Part shown: piece by piece, positions 16,093 through 24,951 of the stretch
Position numbering within the stretch: position 1 is the stretch's first letter
Layout of the letters: each line of letters begins with the position of its first letter
Origin: CAVPGP01 sp963704025
Lineage (GTDB): Bacteria > Actinomycetota > Thermoleophilia > Gaiellales > Gaiellaceae
DNA length: 64,000 nucleotides
Direction of reading: 5' to 3'
Assembly: GCA_963704025.1 (NCBI GenBank)
Contig: CAVPGP010000003.1
Coordinates: 496,001-560,000, forward strand
Notes under the pieces: generated by a model
Told to the model about the DNA's origin: nothing
Databases searched by the model: none
Seen by the model: only the letters and a program-made list of their open reading frames with translations
Program-made: the position numbers and the translations under genes

Positions 16093-17509
16093 GGGCCCGC
16101 TCGCGGAGCTCTTCCGGGCGACCGAGGCGGCGCAGAAGCAGGCGGCGGAGCCGCCTGTCCGCGAGAGCGGACCAGTGGAGCCGGCTCAGCAGTCGCTGAC
16201 CGAGCCGCCCGACGAGACCGTCGAGTACACGCAGCGCGAGCGGGAGGAGCTCGTGGCGGAGGCACCGGTCCCGGACGCACCGGTCCCGGAGCCGCCGGTC
16301 TCGCAGCCGCCGACCCCGCCGCCGGCTCCGGTCGAGACCGGCGTTTCGCGGCTCTCCGAGCCGGGACGGGCGAGCGAGCTCGCGCGCGACACGCGCTGGC
16401 TCGAGCCGCTGCCCGATCATCCTGCGCGCCTCGAGCGCGCGTCCGATTCGCCGTACCTCGCGGTCATCCGCGTCGTCGGGGTGGGCGGCGCGGGCCTGAA
16501 CGCGGTCGACCGCATGATGGACGCGGGGATCGCCCAGGTCGAGTTCATCGCCGTCAACACGGACATGCAGCAGCTTCAGATGTCGGATGCGCCGGTCAAG
16601 ATCCACATCGGCGAGGAGTTGACCCAGGGGCTCGGCTCCGGCGCGGACCCGTCGGTGGGCCGCAGTGCAGCCCTCGAGGCGCACGACCAGCTGAAGCGCG
16701 CGCTTCGCGGCTCCGACATGGTCTTCGTCACCGCCGGCGAGGGGGGCGGCACCGGGTCCGGCGCGGCTCCCGTCGTGGCGAACGTCGCCCGCGAGGTGGG
16801 CGCGCTGACGGTCGGGATCGTCACGACGCCGTTCAAGTTCGAAGGCACCCGGCGGGCCCGTCAGGCGACGGACGGCGTCGAAGCGCTGCGCGCTGAGTGC
16901 GACACGGTGATTGTGATCCCGAACGACCGCCTGCTCGAGGTGCTGGACAAGACGACGTCGATGCTCGACGCGTTCCGGATCGCGGACGACGTGCTCCGCC
17001 AGGGCGTCCAGGGGATCTGCGATCTGATCACGCTTCCGGGCCTGATCAACCTCGACTTCGCGGACGTCCGCACGATCATGAAAGACGCCGGCTCGGCGCT
17101 GATGGGCATCGGCTTCTCCTCCTCGGGCGGCGAGAGCCGGGCCCGGGAGGCCGCGGAGAGGGCGTTGCGCTCGCCGCTGATCGACACGGAGCTCGTGGGC
17201 GCGCGCGGCATCCTGCTCTCGATCGCCGGCGGCGACGACCTGTCGCTCTTCGAGGTCAACGAGGCGGCGGAGGTCGTGCGGCAGGCCGCGACCGACGACA
17301 CGAACATCATCTTCGGCGCGACGGTCGACGAGCGCCTCGCCGGCCAGGTGTGGGTGACCGTGATCGCCACGGGGCTGGGAGGACGGCGGCGGCAGGCACC
17401 GCCGCTGCTGGCCACCGGCGCACCCGCTCCCGCGCCGACGTTCGGCACCCCGTCGTTCCGGACGTCCGAGGCCGAGGAGCTCGAGCCGCCGAGCTTCCTC
17501 CGCAGCTGA
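16064..17509 (+). CDS. ftsZ: FtsZ tubulin-like GTPase with long N-terminal extension, in parA operon
   Basis: Residues ~131-445 are a full FtsZ core: VVGVGGAGLNAVDRMM, the GTP signature GGGTGSGAAP at 227-236, PNDRLLEVLDKTTSM, and the T7 loop NLDFADV at 329-335 that completes the GTPase site. The C-terminus ends EELEPPSFLRS, resembling the actinobacterial C-terminal peptide that binds SepF/membrane partners. Unusual is an N-terminal extension of about 130 residues: a short helix (MREGPLAELFRATEAAQ), an acidic part, and a Pro/Val-rich linker. ATG 16064 is supported by AAGGAGGTG 5 nt upstream. The overlap with parA and the absence of neighbouring murein or ftsQ genes show this is not the classical dcw context. 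Whether it is the only FtsZ cannot be seen here. Confidence 0.93.
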   Translation: MARNRASMREGPLAELFRATEAAQKQAAEPPVRESGPVEPAQQSLTEPPDETVEYTQREREELVAEAPVPDAPVPEPPVSQPPTPPPAPVETGVSRLSEPGRASELARDTRWLEPLPDHPARLERASDSPYLAVIRVVGVGGAGLNAVDRMMDAGIAQVEFIAVNTDMQQLQMSDAPVKIHIGEELTQGLGSGADPSVGRSAALEAHDQLKRALRGSDMVFVTAGEGGGTGSGAAPVVANVAREVGALTVGIVTTPFKFEGTRRARQATDGVEALRAECDTVIVIPNDRLLEVLDKTTSMLDAFRIADDVLRQGVQGICDLITLPGLINLDFADVRTIMKDAGSALMGIGFSSSGGESRAREAAERALRSPLIDTELVGARGILLSIAGGDDLSLFEVNEAAEVVRQAATDDTNIIFGATVDERLAGQVWVTVIATGLGGRRRQAPPLLATGAPAPAPTFGTPSFRTSEAEELEPPSFLRS

Positions 17510-17522
17510 TCCGCCCGAAGGG

Positions 17523-18545
17523 CTAGACCATGCCGAGGACGATCGCGCCCATGCCGGCGGCGATCGTCAGGCACGCCGCGGCCGCGGCGACCCGTGGGGC
17601 CCAGCGCTGCACCAGCGCTGTCTCGCGTCCGAGCCAGAGGGCGCCCAGACAGCCGACGCTCAGTCCGGCGACGGTCTCCACGGCGTGGAACGCAATCCCC
17701 GTCGAGAGCGCCTGCGTCATGCCGATGCCGCGGCTCTGGAGGGCGACGGCGACGGCGCCGCTGGTGATCCCGACGTTGCCGGGCGTGAGCGGGATCATGC
17801 TGGCCAGACCCATCGCGGGGACGATCACGAGCGCCGCGAGCAGCGGGTGGGGCACGCCGAGGGCGAGCGCGACCGCCGTCGCCGCGGCAACGTGGGCTGC
17901 CGCGCCGACCGCCGCCCAGCCGATCACGATCGCGGCAAGGCGAGGCTCGCGCTCGAACGCCGCGAAGCCGTCCAGCAGATGCGCGATCTTCGTGTGCGCG
18001 TTCCGGAACCTGTGCGCCAGCACCGCCAGCACCACGACGCTGCCGCAGAGCACGAAGACGGGCCACAGCGGCAGTGCACCGACGACGAAGGCCGCGACGA
18101 CGAGCACGGCGATGACGACGGCGCGCGCGGCGCCGATCGCCGCATAGACGCCGCCGCCGGTCCAGATCCGATCCGGTCCGTCGAGCGTGCGGGCGAAGAG
18201 CGCGACGCGGAGCGCGTCGCCGAGCTTGGCCGGCGCCACCGAGTTGACGAGCGAGCCGACGGCGTAGCGGGCGGTCGCGTCGGAGCGGCCGATGTGAGCG
18301 CCGCAGGCGCCGAAGGCAGTGCGCCAGGCGAAGGCGCTCGTCCCCACGGCGAAGGCGAAGAGCGCGGTCGCGGTCCAGAGCCAGGCGGGCGAGGCGCCGC
18401 CGAGCGCGTCGACGGCGTCGCGGACGCGCGAGCCGAGCAGCTGCGGCGTCGCACAGAGGACGACGAGGATGGCGAGTGCCGCCACGGACGCAGCCAGGCG
18501 GGAGCGGGAGAGGGAAATGCGCTTCAAAGTCGGTGCCTGCGTCAT
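17523..18545 (-). CDS. Flippase-like integral membrane protein (LPG synthase TM / UPF0104 family)
   Basis: The 340-residue protein is built of about 8-9 hydrophobic segments (for example LAASVAALAILVVLCATPQL, GARAVVIAVLVVAAFVVGAL, LLAALVIVPAMGLASMIPLT). The family signatures are NSVAPAKLGDALRVALF in the middle and MIPLTPGNVGITSGAVAVAL later, which match the lysylphosphatidylglycerol synthase transmembrane/AglD-YbhN group. Members are lipid or polyprenyl-linked sugar flippases; the C-terminal aminoacyl-transferase domain of MprF is absent. ATG 18545 is used because the preceding in-frame codons do not look like protein. It is divergent from the gamma-glutamyltransferase gene and convergent with ftsZ, with only 13 bp between stops. 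The cargo is not known. Confidence 0.85.
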   Translation of the reverse strand: MTQAPTLKRISLSRSRLAASVAALAILVVLCATPQLLGSRVRDAVDALGGASPAWLWTATALFAFAVGTSAFAWRTAFGACGAHIGRSDATARYAVGSLVNSVAPAKLGDALRVALFARTLDGPDRIWTGGGVYAAIGAARAVVIAVLVVAAFVVGALPLWPVFVLCGSVVVLAVLAHRFRNAHTKIAHLLDGFAAFEREPRLAAIVIGWAAVGAAAHVAAATAVALALGVPHPLLAALVIVPAMGLASMIPLTPGNVGITSGAVAVALQSRGIGMTQALSTGIAFHAVETVAGLSVGCLGALWLGRETALVQRWAPRVAAAAACLTIAAGMGAIVLGMV

Positions 18546-18634
18546 AGATGACGCCTGCAGCACGTACAGGTTAGCGCGGAAACGGTCAACACTTTGCAAA
18601 GTCGCGCGTGGGCACTGTCTCCTTCATCGGCCGT

Positions 18635-18640
18635 TAGGCT
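18635..18640 (+). promoter_or_regulatory. Putative -10 element TAGGCT (leaderless ggt)
   Basis: TAGGCT ends 6 nt before the ATG at 18647. The same hexamer precedes the starts at 21341, 28296 and 37838. Confidence 0.55.
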
Positions 18641-18646
18641 CTGAAC

Positions 18647-20209
18647 ATGAGAGGAGCCGTCGCCGCCGGGCATCCGCTCACGGCGGAGGCAGGGGCCCGG
18701 GTGCTCGCCGAAGGCGGAAACGCGGTCGATGCCTGCGTGGCCGCGTCCTTTGCCTCCTGGGTCGCCGAGAGCCCGCTGACGGGGCCGGGGGCGGGCGGCT
18801 TCCTCCTCGTGCACCGTGCCCGCGACCGCTCGACGCGCGTCTTCGATTGCTTCGTCGCCGTGCCCGGCCTCGGCGCCGGCCCGCACGCGCGAGGCGAGAT
18901 GGAGGAGGTGGACGTCCGCTTCACCGGCGACACGACGCAGTCGTTTCACATCGGTCCGGCGTCGTGTGCCGTCCCAGGGCTCCCCGCCGGGCTGGAGGCC
19001 GCGCACCGCGCGTTCGGTTCGCGCCCGTGGCGGACGCTGCTCGAGCCGGCGGTGGAGCTCGCCCGGGGCGGGATCGCGCTGACGCGGCCGCAGGCCCACC
19101 TGCACGCGATTCTCGACTCGATCCTGCGCCACACCGCCGAGGGGCGGCGCCTCTATGGCACGGGCAGGCGCCTCGCCGCCGGTGAAGAACTCCGGCTCAC
19201 CGACCTGGCCGGGACGCTGGAGCGGCTCGGCGAGCACGGGGCGGCTGACCTCTACCGGGGCGAGCTCGCCCGGGCAGTCGTCGCCCATGTCCGGGCCGGA
19301 GGCGGAGAGATCACCCTAGACGACCTCGCCGGCTACCGGGTCGTGCGGCGCCGCCCCATCTCGGCGGCCTACCGCGGTCACGAGTTCCTCTCGAATCCGC
19401 CGCCCTCGTCCGGCGGCGTGCTGATCGGCTACGGGTTGCGGCTGCGCGAGCGGCTGCCGGGCGGGCCACACGGCAGTGCGGAGGCGATGGCCGCGCTCGT
19501 CGAGGTGATGCGGGAGCAGACCCGGATCCGCGGCGGCAGCTTCTCGGGCGACCTGTACCGCGGCGGCCTCGCTGCACGCCTCGGCGCGGACGCGGCAGTC
19601 GACGAAGCGCTCGCGCGGATCGCCGCGCGCCAGGCAGGCCGGCCGGAGCCGGCGCCGGTGGGCGGCACGACGCACATCTCCGTCGTCGACGCACGCGGAA
19701 ACGCGGCGTCGCTGTCGGCCTCGACGGGCTCCGGCTCGGGCGTGATCGTCCCCGGCACCGGCATCCACATGAACAACATGCTCGGCGAGTACGACCTCTC
19801 GCTCGGCCTCGCCCTCAAGCCCGGCCGCCGCTTGACGAGCATGATGGCCCCGTCGGTGGCGCTCGGCCCGCAGGGGCCGCGGCTCGTCGTCGGCAGCGCG
19901 GGCTCCGTGCGGCTGCGTGGAGCGATCATGCAGATCGTGGTCAACGTGCTCGGCGACGGGCTCGGTGTGGAGGAGGCGATCGCGGCACCGCGGGTGCACG
20001 TCGACGAGCCGCACGTGCATTGCGAAGGCGGTGCCGACGCCGTGGAGCTCGACCGGCTCGAGTCGCTCGGCTACGACGTCGTGCGTTGGCGTCGGCGCAA
20101 CCTCTTCTTCGGCGGCGCCGCCGGCGTCGAGCGGCTGCCGGACGGGAGCCTCGCCGCGGCCGGCGACCCGCGCCGCGGCGGGCACGGGGTGGTGGTGGAC
20201 GCGGCGTGA
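18647..20209 (+). CDS. ggt: Gamma-glutamyltransferase
   Basis: This is a 520-residue Ntn-hydrolase precursor that would split at the conserved Thr of GGTTHISVVD (about residue 341), giving large and small subunits. The N-terminus has HPLTAEAGARVLAEGGNAVDACVA, typical of the family; NPPPSSGGVLIGY, MNNMLGEYDL and RRLTSMMAPSVAL form the substrate pocket, and GSAGSVRLRGAIMQ is the oxyanion region. It transfers or hydrolyses the gamma-glutamyl group of glutathione-like compounds. No signal peptide is visible, since ATG 18647 directly begins MRGAVAAGHPLTAEAG, so a cytoplasmic location is likely; this is unusual for the family but common in actinobacterial paralogues. A GNAT gene overlaps its stop by GTGA. 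Confidence 0.92.
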   Translation: MRGAVAAGHPLTAEAGARVLAEGGNAVDACVAASFASWVAESPLTGPGAGGFLLVHRARDRSTRVFDCFVAVPGLGAGPHARGEMEEVDVRFTGDTTQSFHIGPASCAVPGLPAGLEAAHRAFGSRPWRTLLEPAVELARGGIALTRPQAHLHAILDSILRHTAEGRRLYGTGRRLAAGEELRLTDLAGTLERLGEHGAADLYRGELARAVVAHVRAGGGEITLDDLAGYRVVRRRPISAAYRGHEFLSNPPPSSGGVLIGYGLRLRERLPGGPHGSAEAMAALVEVMREQTRIRGGSFSGDLYRGGLAARLGADAAVDEALARIAARQAGRPEPAPVGGTTHISVVDARGNAASLSASTGSGSGVIVPGTGIHMNNMLGEYDLSLGLALKPGRRLTSMMAPSVALGPQGPRLVVGSAGSVRLRGAIMQIVVNVLGDGLGVEEAIAAPRVHVDEPHVHCEGGADAVELDRLESLGYDVVRWRRRNLFFGGAAGVERLPDGSLAAAGDPRRGGHGVVVDAA

Positions 20210-20718
20210 GGGTCCGCGAGGCCAAGCCGGGCGACGCACCGGCCCTCGTCGACCTCGCGCAGCAGGTCAGCGCGGAGCCCGAGGGCTGGCTCCTCTCGCA
20301 TGACGGTTGGCGCAGCGTCGCCGACGAGCGCCGCTACCTGCGTGCGATCCGCCGTTATCCCTGGGCCGTGGTCCTCGTCGCCGAGGACGAGGGCGCGTTG
20401 GTCGGCAGGCTCTCCGCCTCGCGGGACGCCCATCCGTCGAGCGAGCACGTCGCCGACGTCGGCCTGATGGTCGCCGCGTCGCATCGACGGCGGGGCGTCG
20501 GCACCGCCCTGATGGAGGCCGTCGAGGAATGGGCCCGCGCCGCCGGAATCCGCAAGCTGGAGCTGCACGTCTTTCCCCACAACGGCGCTGCGGTGGCGCT
20601 CTACGAGCGGCTCGGCTACGAACGCGAAGGCGTTCGCCGCGAGCAATATCGCCGGGGGGCCGAGCTGATGGACGCGCTGTTGATGGCGAAGCTGCTCGAC
20701 GACTCCCCGTCGGGCTAG
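20206..20718 (+). CDS. GNAT family N-acetyltransferase
   Basis: The 170-residue protein starts at GTG 20206, overlapping the ggt stop. It shows the GNAT fold: an N-terminal MRVREAKPGDAPALVDLAQQ, the central strand DVGLMVAASHRRRGVGTALM with the acetyl-CoA-binding R/Q-x-x-G-x-G/A (RRRGVG), and a C-terminal LELHVFPHNGAAVALYERLG with the conserved Asn/Tyr segment typical of RimI/YhhY-like enzymes. The acceptor may be a peptide, amino acid or small amine. Coupling with ggt could mean that both handle gamma-glutamyl or amine compounds, but this is only context. Its stop overlaps the stop of the convergent LON-domain gene within CTAG. Confidence 0.88.
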   Translation: MRVREAKPGDAPALVDLAQQVSAEPEGWLLSHDGWRSVADERRYLRAIRRYPWAVVLVAEDEGALVGRLSASRDAHPSSEHVADVGLMVAASHRRRGVGTALMEAVEEWARAAGIRKLELHVFPHNGAAVALYERLGYEREGVRREQYRRGAELMDALLMAKLLDDSPSG

Positions 20719-21341
20719 TCGGGCTGGTCGAGGAGCGGAGAGACCTTGCCGTTGCCCGCCGCGCGACGGCGGAGCTCGTTCTCCAGCTCGACAGCCTCGA
20801 GTGCCTCCTCGAGCAGCTCGATCGTCCGCTCGAATCGCTCGCGCGGCGAGCGGAGCTCCAGGAGCTCCTGCTTGACGTCGATGCCGAAGTCGATGCGGGC
20901 GGCAAGGTCGAACGACAGCTGCGCGCCGTCGAGGTCGGGCTCCTCGGCGGCGGACTCGGTCGCCTCGATCAGCCGGCGGAAGAGCGTCAGCGCCCGCTCG
21001 ATCGTCTCGGGGTCGGGCTCGTCGGGCTCGTCGCCGATCGGCTCCACTTCGGCCGTGATGTAGGAGCGCCCCCGAGTGATCTCGACCACCCGGAAGCGAT
21101 CGCGGCCTTCGACGACGATGTTCATCCGCCCGTCGTCGAGCACCTGGAGCACCTTCGCTACCGCCGCGCGCGTGCCGGTCTCGGCGACCCCGTCCTCGAG
21201 CTGCAGCACGAGTCCGAACTCGCCGTCCCGGTCGATGCACTCCTGGATCAGCTCGCGATAGCGCGGCTCGAAGATGTGGAGGGCGACGCGCTCGGTCGGC
21301 AAGAGCACCAGCTCGAGCGGGAAGAGCCCGATCTCCTCCAT
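20715..21341 (-). CDS. LON N-terminal (substrate-binding) domain protein
   Basis: The 208 residues match the N-terminal domain of Lon proteases without ATPase or protease parts. Typical features are IGLFPLELVLLPTERVALHI, FEPRYRELIQECID, FGLVLQLEDG, GTRAAVAKVLQVLDDGRMNI and VEGRDRFRVVE. The C-terminal ~70 residues form a charged helical bundle with alternating Leu and Glu. Stand-alone LON-substrate-binding-domain proteins are common in actinobacteria; their role is unclear, perhaps recognition of unfolded protein. The ATG at 21341 follows TAGGCT by 6 nt, suggesting a leaderless mRNA. One of the GGTCTGACC sites lies 43 bp upstream of its start. Confidence 0.9.
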   Translation of the reverse strand: MEEIGLFPLELVLLPTERVALHIFEPRYRELIQECIDRDGEFGLVLQLEDGVAETGTRAAVAKVLQVLDDGRMNIVVEGRDRFRVVEITRGRSYITAEVEPIGDEPDEPDPETIERALTLFRRLIEATESAAEEPDLDGAQLSFDLAARIDFGIDVKQELLELRSPRERFERTIELLEEALEAVELENELRRRAAGNGKVSPLLDQPD

Positions 21342-21347
21342 CTGCGA

Positions 21348-21353
21348 AGCCTA
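21348..21353 (-). promoter_or_regulatory. Putative -10 element TAGGCT (leaderless LON-domain gene)
   Basis: TAGGCT on the minus strand ends 6 nt before the ATG at 21341. Confidence 0.55.
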
Positions 21354-21383
21354 CGTGTGGGCAGATCGTTGCAGCTCGGTGAC

Positions 21384-21397
21384 ACTTGGTCTGACCA
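21384..21397. promoter_or_regulatory. GntR/FadR-type operator-like site 1
   Basis: ACTTGGTCTGACCA carries the near-palindrome TGGTCTGACCA, matching the TGGTCnGACCA pattern bound by FadR-subfamily GntR regulators. It lies 31 bp upstream of the LON -10 element. Confidence 0.5.
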
Positions 21398-21480
21398 GCG
21401 CGGGTGGGCCGGGCAAGCCGGAAGCGGCCCCTTTGCAGGGCAGAGTCGAGCCTGTGGATACATCGTTACCCTTCCGCGCG

Positions 21481-21497
21481 ACTTGGTCTGACCAAGT
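21481..21497. promoter_or_regulatory. GntR/FadR-type operator-like site 2 (perfect palindrome)
   Basis: ACTTGGTC-T-GACCAAGT is a perfect 8-bp inverted repeat around one base. Its first 14 bases repeat site 1, 97 bp away. It sits 41 bp upstream of the hisC -10 element. No GntR gene is present in the window. Confidence 0.6.
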
Positions 21498-21537
21498 GAG
21501 GGCTGCGGCGCCCGCCGGCCGCGCGCGCCGCCGGGGA

Positions 21538-21543
21538 TAGAGT
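21538..21543 (+). promoter_or_regulatory. Putative -10 element TAGAGT (leaderless hisC)
   Basis: TAGAGT ends 7 nt before the GTG at 21551. The same hexamer occurs 8 nt before meaB. Confidence 0.5.
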
Positions 21544-21550
21544 TGCCCGC

Positions 21551-22691
21551 GTGACCCAGCCGTTTGCCGCGATCGCGGACAGCTTCTTCCGCCCCGCCGT
21601 CAACGAGATCGTTCCGTACGAGCCGGGCAAGCCGGTCGAGGAGGTGCAGCGCGACCTGGGCCTGGAACGGGTGATCAAGCTCGCCTCGAACGAGGGGCCG
21701 TTCGGGCCCTTCCCCTCGGCGCTCGTGGCGCTCGACCGGGCCGCCCGCGACCTGAACCGCTACCCCGACGGCGGCGCCTACCGGCTGCGCGCGGCCGTCG
21801 CCGAGCGCCACGGCGTCGGCCCGGAGCACGTCGCGCTCGGTGGTGGAGCGGACGGCGTGATCGACACGCTGTCGCAGGCGGTGCTCGATCCCGGCGACCA
21901 GATCGTCTGCGGCTGGCCCTCGTTCCCCAGTTACTTCATCTACGCGAAGAAGCTGGGCGCGACGCCGGTGACGGTGCCGCTCCGGGATCACCGGTACGAC
22001 CTCGACGCGCTGCTGGCCGCGGTCACGCCGCGCACGAAGATCGCCTACCTCTGCCTGCCGAACAACCCGACCGGGACGAGCAACACGCGCGAGGAGGTGA
22101 CCGCCTTCCTCGACGCCGTTCCGCCGCACGTCCTCACCGTCGTCGACCAGGCCTACTTCGAGTACATCGACGACCCGGAGCTATCCGGACGCGATTGAGG
22201 AGTACGCGAAGGAGGGGCGCCGCGTGTTCGTGCTGCGCACCTTCTCGAAGATCTACGGGCTCGCCGGTCTGCGCATCGGCTACGGCGTCGGCCCTGCCGA
22301 GGTGGTGACCGCGATCGGAAAGACGCGCCGCCCGTTCGACCTGACGACGCCGGCGCAGGAGGCGGCGCTCGCCAGCCTCGACGACACAGCGGAGCTCCGC
22401 CGCCGTGCGGAGGTGAACGCGGAGGGCCGCAACGAGCTCGAGCACGCGCTTCGCGCCGGGGGACTCGTCCCCGCCGACGGTGCCGTGGCCAACTTCCTCT
22501 ACGCCGAGGCGGGCGGCGACGCACGTCCGCTCTTCGAGGGTCTACTCCGCGAGGGCGTGATCGTGCGGCCGCTCGCGGGGTTCGGCGCGCCGAACGCGAT
22601 CCGCGTCACCGTCGGGACGCCGGAGGAGACCCGCTTCTTCGGCGAGGCCCTCGCCCGCGTGCTCGAACGGGTTCCGACCCAGGCCGGCTGA
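21551..22691 (+). pseudogene. hisC: Histidinol-phosphate aminotransferase (HisC-like), frameshifted
   Basis: This is a fold-type I PLP aminotransferase of the HisC group. The first part carries KLASNEGPFGP, LNRYPDGGAYRLR, LGGGADGVIDTLSQAVLDPG and LCLPNNPTGT. The second part, in another frame, carries TFSKIYGLAGLRIGYG with the PLP lysine, and GVIVRPLAGFGAPNAIRVTVG. After DDPE an extra C at about 22181 shifts the frame to a stop at 22196-22198. Removing it gives a seamless EYPDAIEEYAKEGRRVFVLR and a protein of about 380 residues. The enzyme makes L-histidinol phosphate from imidazole-acetol phosphate; other aromatic acceptors are possible. No other his genes are near. GTG 21551 has a -10 box 7 nt upstream. 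Confidence 0.85.
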
Positions 22692-22696
22692 TCCCG

Positions 22697-22702
22697 TAGG
22701 GT
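22697..22702 (+). promoter_or_regulatory. Putative -10 element TAGGGT (leaderless MFS gene)
   Basis: TAGGGT begins 6 bp after the hisC stop and ends 7 nt before the TTG at 22710. Confidence 0.45.
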
Positions 22703-22709
22703 AGCCCGG

Positions 22710-23946
22710 TTGCTGCCCCAGTCCCTTCGCCGCCAGCTCGGCCTCCTTGGCCGCGTCGCCAGCTTCCGGCTCCTCTTCTTCGCCACGCTCGGGTCGGGGA
22801 TCGGGAACTGGCTCGCCGTCGTCGCGCTGACGGTCGACGTCTACGACCGTACGGGCTCCGGCGCCTGGGTCTCGGCCCTCTGGATCGCCAACATCGTCCC
22901 CGCGATCGCGATCGGGCTCCTCCTCGGCCCGCTGATCGACCGGTGGTCGCGCCGGCGTCTGATGATCGGCGCCGACCTGGCGCGCCTCGGAGTCTTCTTC
23001 CTGCTCCCGTTCCTGTCCAGCCCGAGCGCGATCGTCGTCGCCGCGTTCGTGGCCGGAATCGCGAACTGGCTCTTCCGGCCTGCCGTCTACGCCGGCCTGC
23101 CGAACCTGCTCGACGACGACGATCTGCCGGCGGGGAACGCGCTCCTGCAGGCGACCGAGTGGGTGACGACGGCCGTCGGCCCGCTGCTGGGAGGCGTGCT
23201 CGTGGCTGCGTCCGGGCCCGACCTCGCGTACTGGATCAACGCGGCGACGTTCCTGCTCTCCGCGCTCCTGATCGTGCGGATCCCGGCGCGGCTGCTGCAG
23301 AGCGAGCACGCGATCTCCCGCGGCCACTGGCGGGACTTCGCCCAGGGCGTGGGCACCGTGCTCGGCTCGCGGGCCCTGCTGACCGTGCTCGTCGTCTGGA
23401 GCATCGTCCAGATCTCGACCGGCTGGATCAACGTCTCCGAGATCGTGATCGCCGAAGTCTCGTTCTCGAGCGGGGCGTTCGGCTACGGGCTCCTCTGGGC
23501 GGCGACCGGGGTCGGCCTTGCGATCGGCAGCGTGATCGGCGGCGCCGTCGTCGAGCGGCGCGGGGTCTCGTTCCTCTATCCGGCGGCGCTCGCGTCGATG
23601 GCCGCGGCGACGCTCGTCGTCGCCGTCTCGCCGAACGTCTGGGTCGCGGCGGCCGCGATGGTGGCCTCCGGGATCGGCAACGGCGCCGCCTTCGTGACGA
23701 ACGTGCTGCTCGTGCAGCGCGGAGCCGCGGACACGCGTCCGCGGACGCGCGTTCACCGTGATCATGAGCGCGAACTTCGTCGTGCTCGCGGTCGCCATGC
23801 TGACGGCGGCGCCGCTGATCGACGCCGTCGGCCCGCGCTGGGTGTGGGCGATCTGCTCGGCCGTGGTGGCGCTGGCGACGCTCGTCGCCGTCGCGATGAC
23901 CCGGTCGCTCGCGCTGGTGCGCCGCCCGGAGCCGGTCGAAGCGTAG
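22710..23946 (+). pseudogene. MFS transporter (MFS_3/enterobactin-exporter-like), frameshifted
   Basis: This is a 12-helix major facilitator of the MFS_3 type. The N-terminal half shows FRLLFFATLGSGIGNWLAVV, the loop GPLIDRWSRRRLMIGADLAR (motif A-like) and WLFRPAVYAGLPNLLDDDDL; helices continue to VWVAAAAMVASGIGNGAAFV. After VQRGAAD an extra base near 23739 moves translation out of frame; the true ending (RGRAFTVIMSANFVVLAVAM to RRPEPVEA) is in another frame and stops at 23944-23946. The initial frame happens to match that of meaB, which produces a long false fusion. Substrate unknown; relatives export siderophores or drugs. The start TTG 22710 is chosen from the protein start MLPQSLRRQLG and the TAGGGT box. 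Confidence 0.82.
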
Positions 23947-23949
23947 AGT
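23944..23949 (+). promoter_or_regulatory. Putative -10 element TAGAGT (leaderless meaB)
   Basis: TAGAGT overlaps the TAG stop of the MFS gene and ends 8 nt before the GTG at 23958. Confidence 0.45.
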
Positions 23950-23957
23950 TCCGGCCC

Positions 23958-24951
23958 GTGGCGGGCCGTCGCGACTGGACGCAGGACACGCTCGTCGCCG
24001 GCGTCCGGGCCGGTGACACACGCGCGCTCGCCCGTGCGATCACGCTGGTCGAGAACGCGGATCCGCTGGCCTACGACCTCGTCCGGGAGCTCTATCCGGA
24101 GACCGGGCGCGCCTACTCGATCGGGATCACCGGCCCGCCCGGGGTCGGCAAGTCGAGCCTGATCTCGGCTCTGGTGCGCCACGTGCGGGCCCAGGCGCAG
24201 ACGGTGGGCGTGATCTCGGTCGACCCGTCCAGCCCGTTCACGCAGGGGGCGCTGCTGGGCGACCGGATCCGTCTCGCCGACCACTTCCTCGACGACGGCG
24301 TCTTCATCCGCTCGATGGGCACGCGCGGCCACCTCGGCGGGCTCTCCGAGGCCACCCTGCAAGCGATGCTGATCCTCGACGCGGCGGGCAAGGACCTGCT
24401 CTTCCTCGAGACGGTCGGGGCCGGGCAGAGCGAGGTGGAGGTGATCTCGGTCGCCGACACGGTCGTGCTCGTGCTGATGCCGGGATCGGGCGACTCGATC
24501 CAGGCGCTGAAGGCCGGGATCATGGAGATCCCCGACGTGATCGCCATCAACAAGATGGACCACCCGCAGGCGAAGACCATGGTCAACGAGGTGCGCTCGA
24601 TCCTCGGACTCGACCACGACCGGGCCTGGAAGCCGCCCATCGTCCTCACGGAGGCGATGCGCGGCGAGAACGTCGACGTGCTCTGGGACAAGGTCGTCGA
24701 GCACCGCGACTTTCCTCCAGGAGGCGGGGGAGCTGGAGGAGCGACGCCGTCGCAACCTTGCGTCGGAGGTCTTCGCGGTGGCGTCGAACCGTGCGAAGTC
24801 GCACCTCGAGCGGTCGGTGGCGGAGGATCCCGAGCTGCGCCGGCTGCTGGACGAGGTGCAGCGCCGCGAGCTCGATCCGCTGACGGCGGTGCGCGAGATC
24901 ATGGAGAAGGTGTTCAAGGTCGCCGAGGAAGATGGCGCCCACGCTCGCTGA
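23958..24951 (+). pseudogene. meaB: MeaB/ArgK G3E GTPase, methylmalonyl-CoA mutase chaperone, frameshifted
   Basis: The G-domain is complete: Walker A GPPGVGKSS at residues 59-67, SVDPSSPFTQGALLGDRIRL, the acidic switch DLLFLETVGAGQSEVEV, and the base-recognition motif NKMD. The C-terminal dimerisation arm is displaced by one extra T in TTT at 24711-24713. Deleting it gives FLQEAGELEERRRRNLASEV through to a stop at 24949-24951, overlapping the next start by 20 bases. MeaB loads and protects adenosylcobalamin-dependent methylmalonyl-CoA (or isobutyryl-CoA) mutase. The mutase is not in this window. With the CarH-like regulator, this indicates that the organism uses adenosylcobalamin. Confidence 0.85.
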
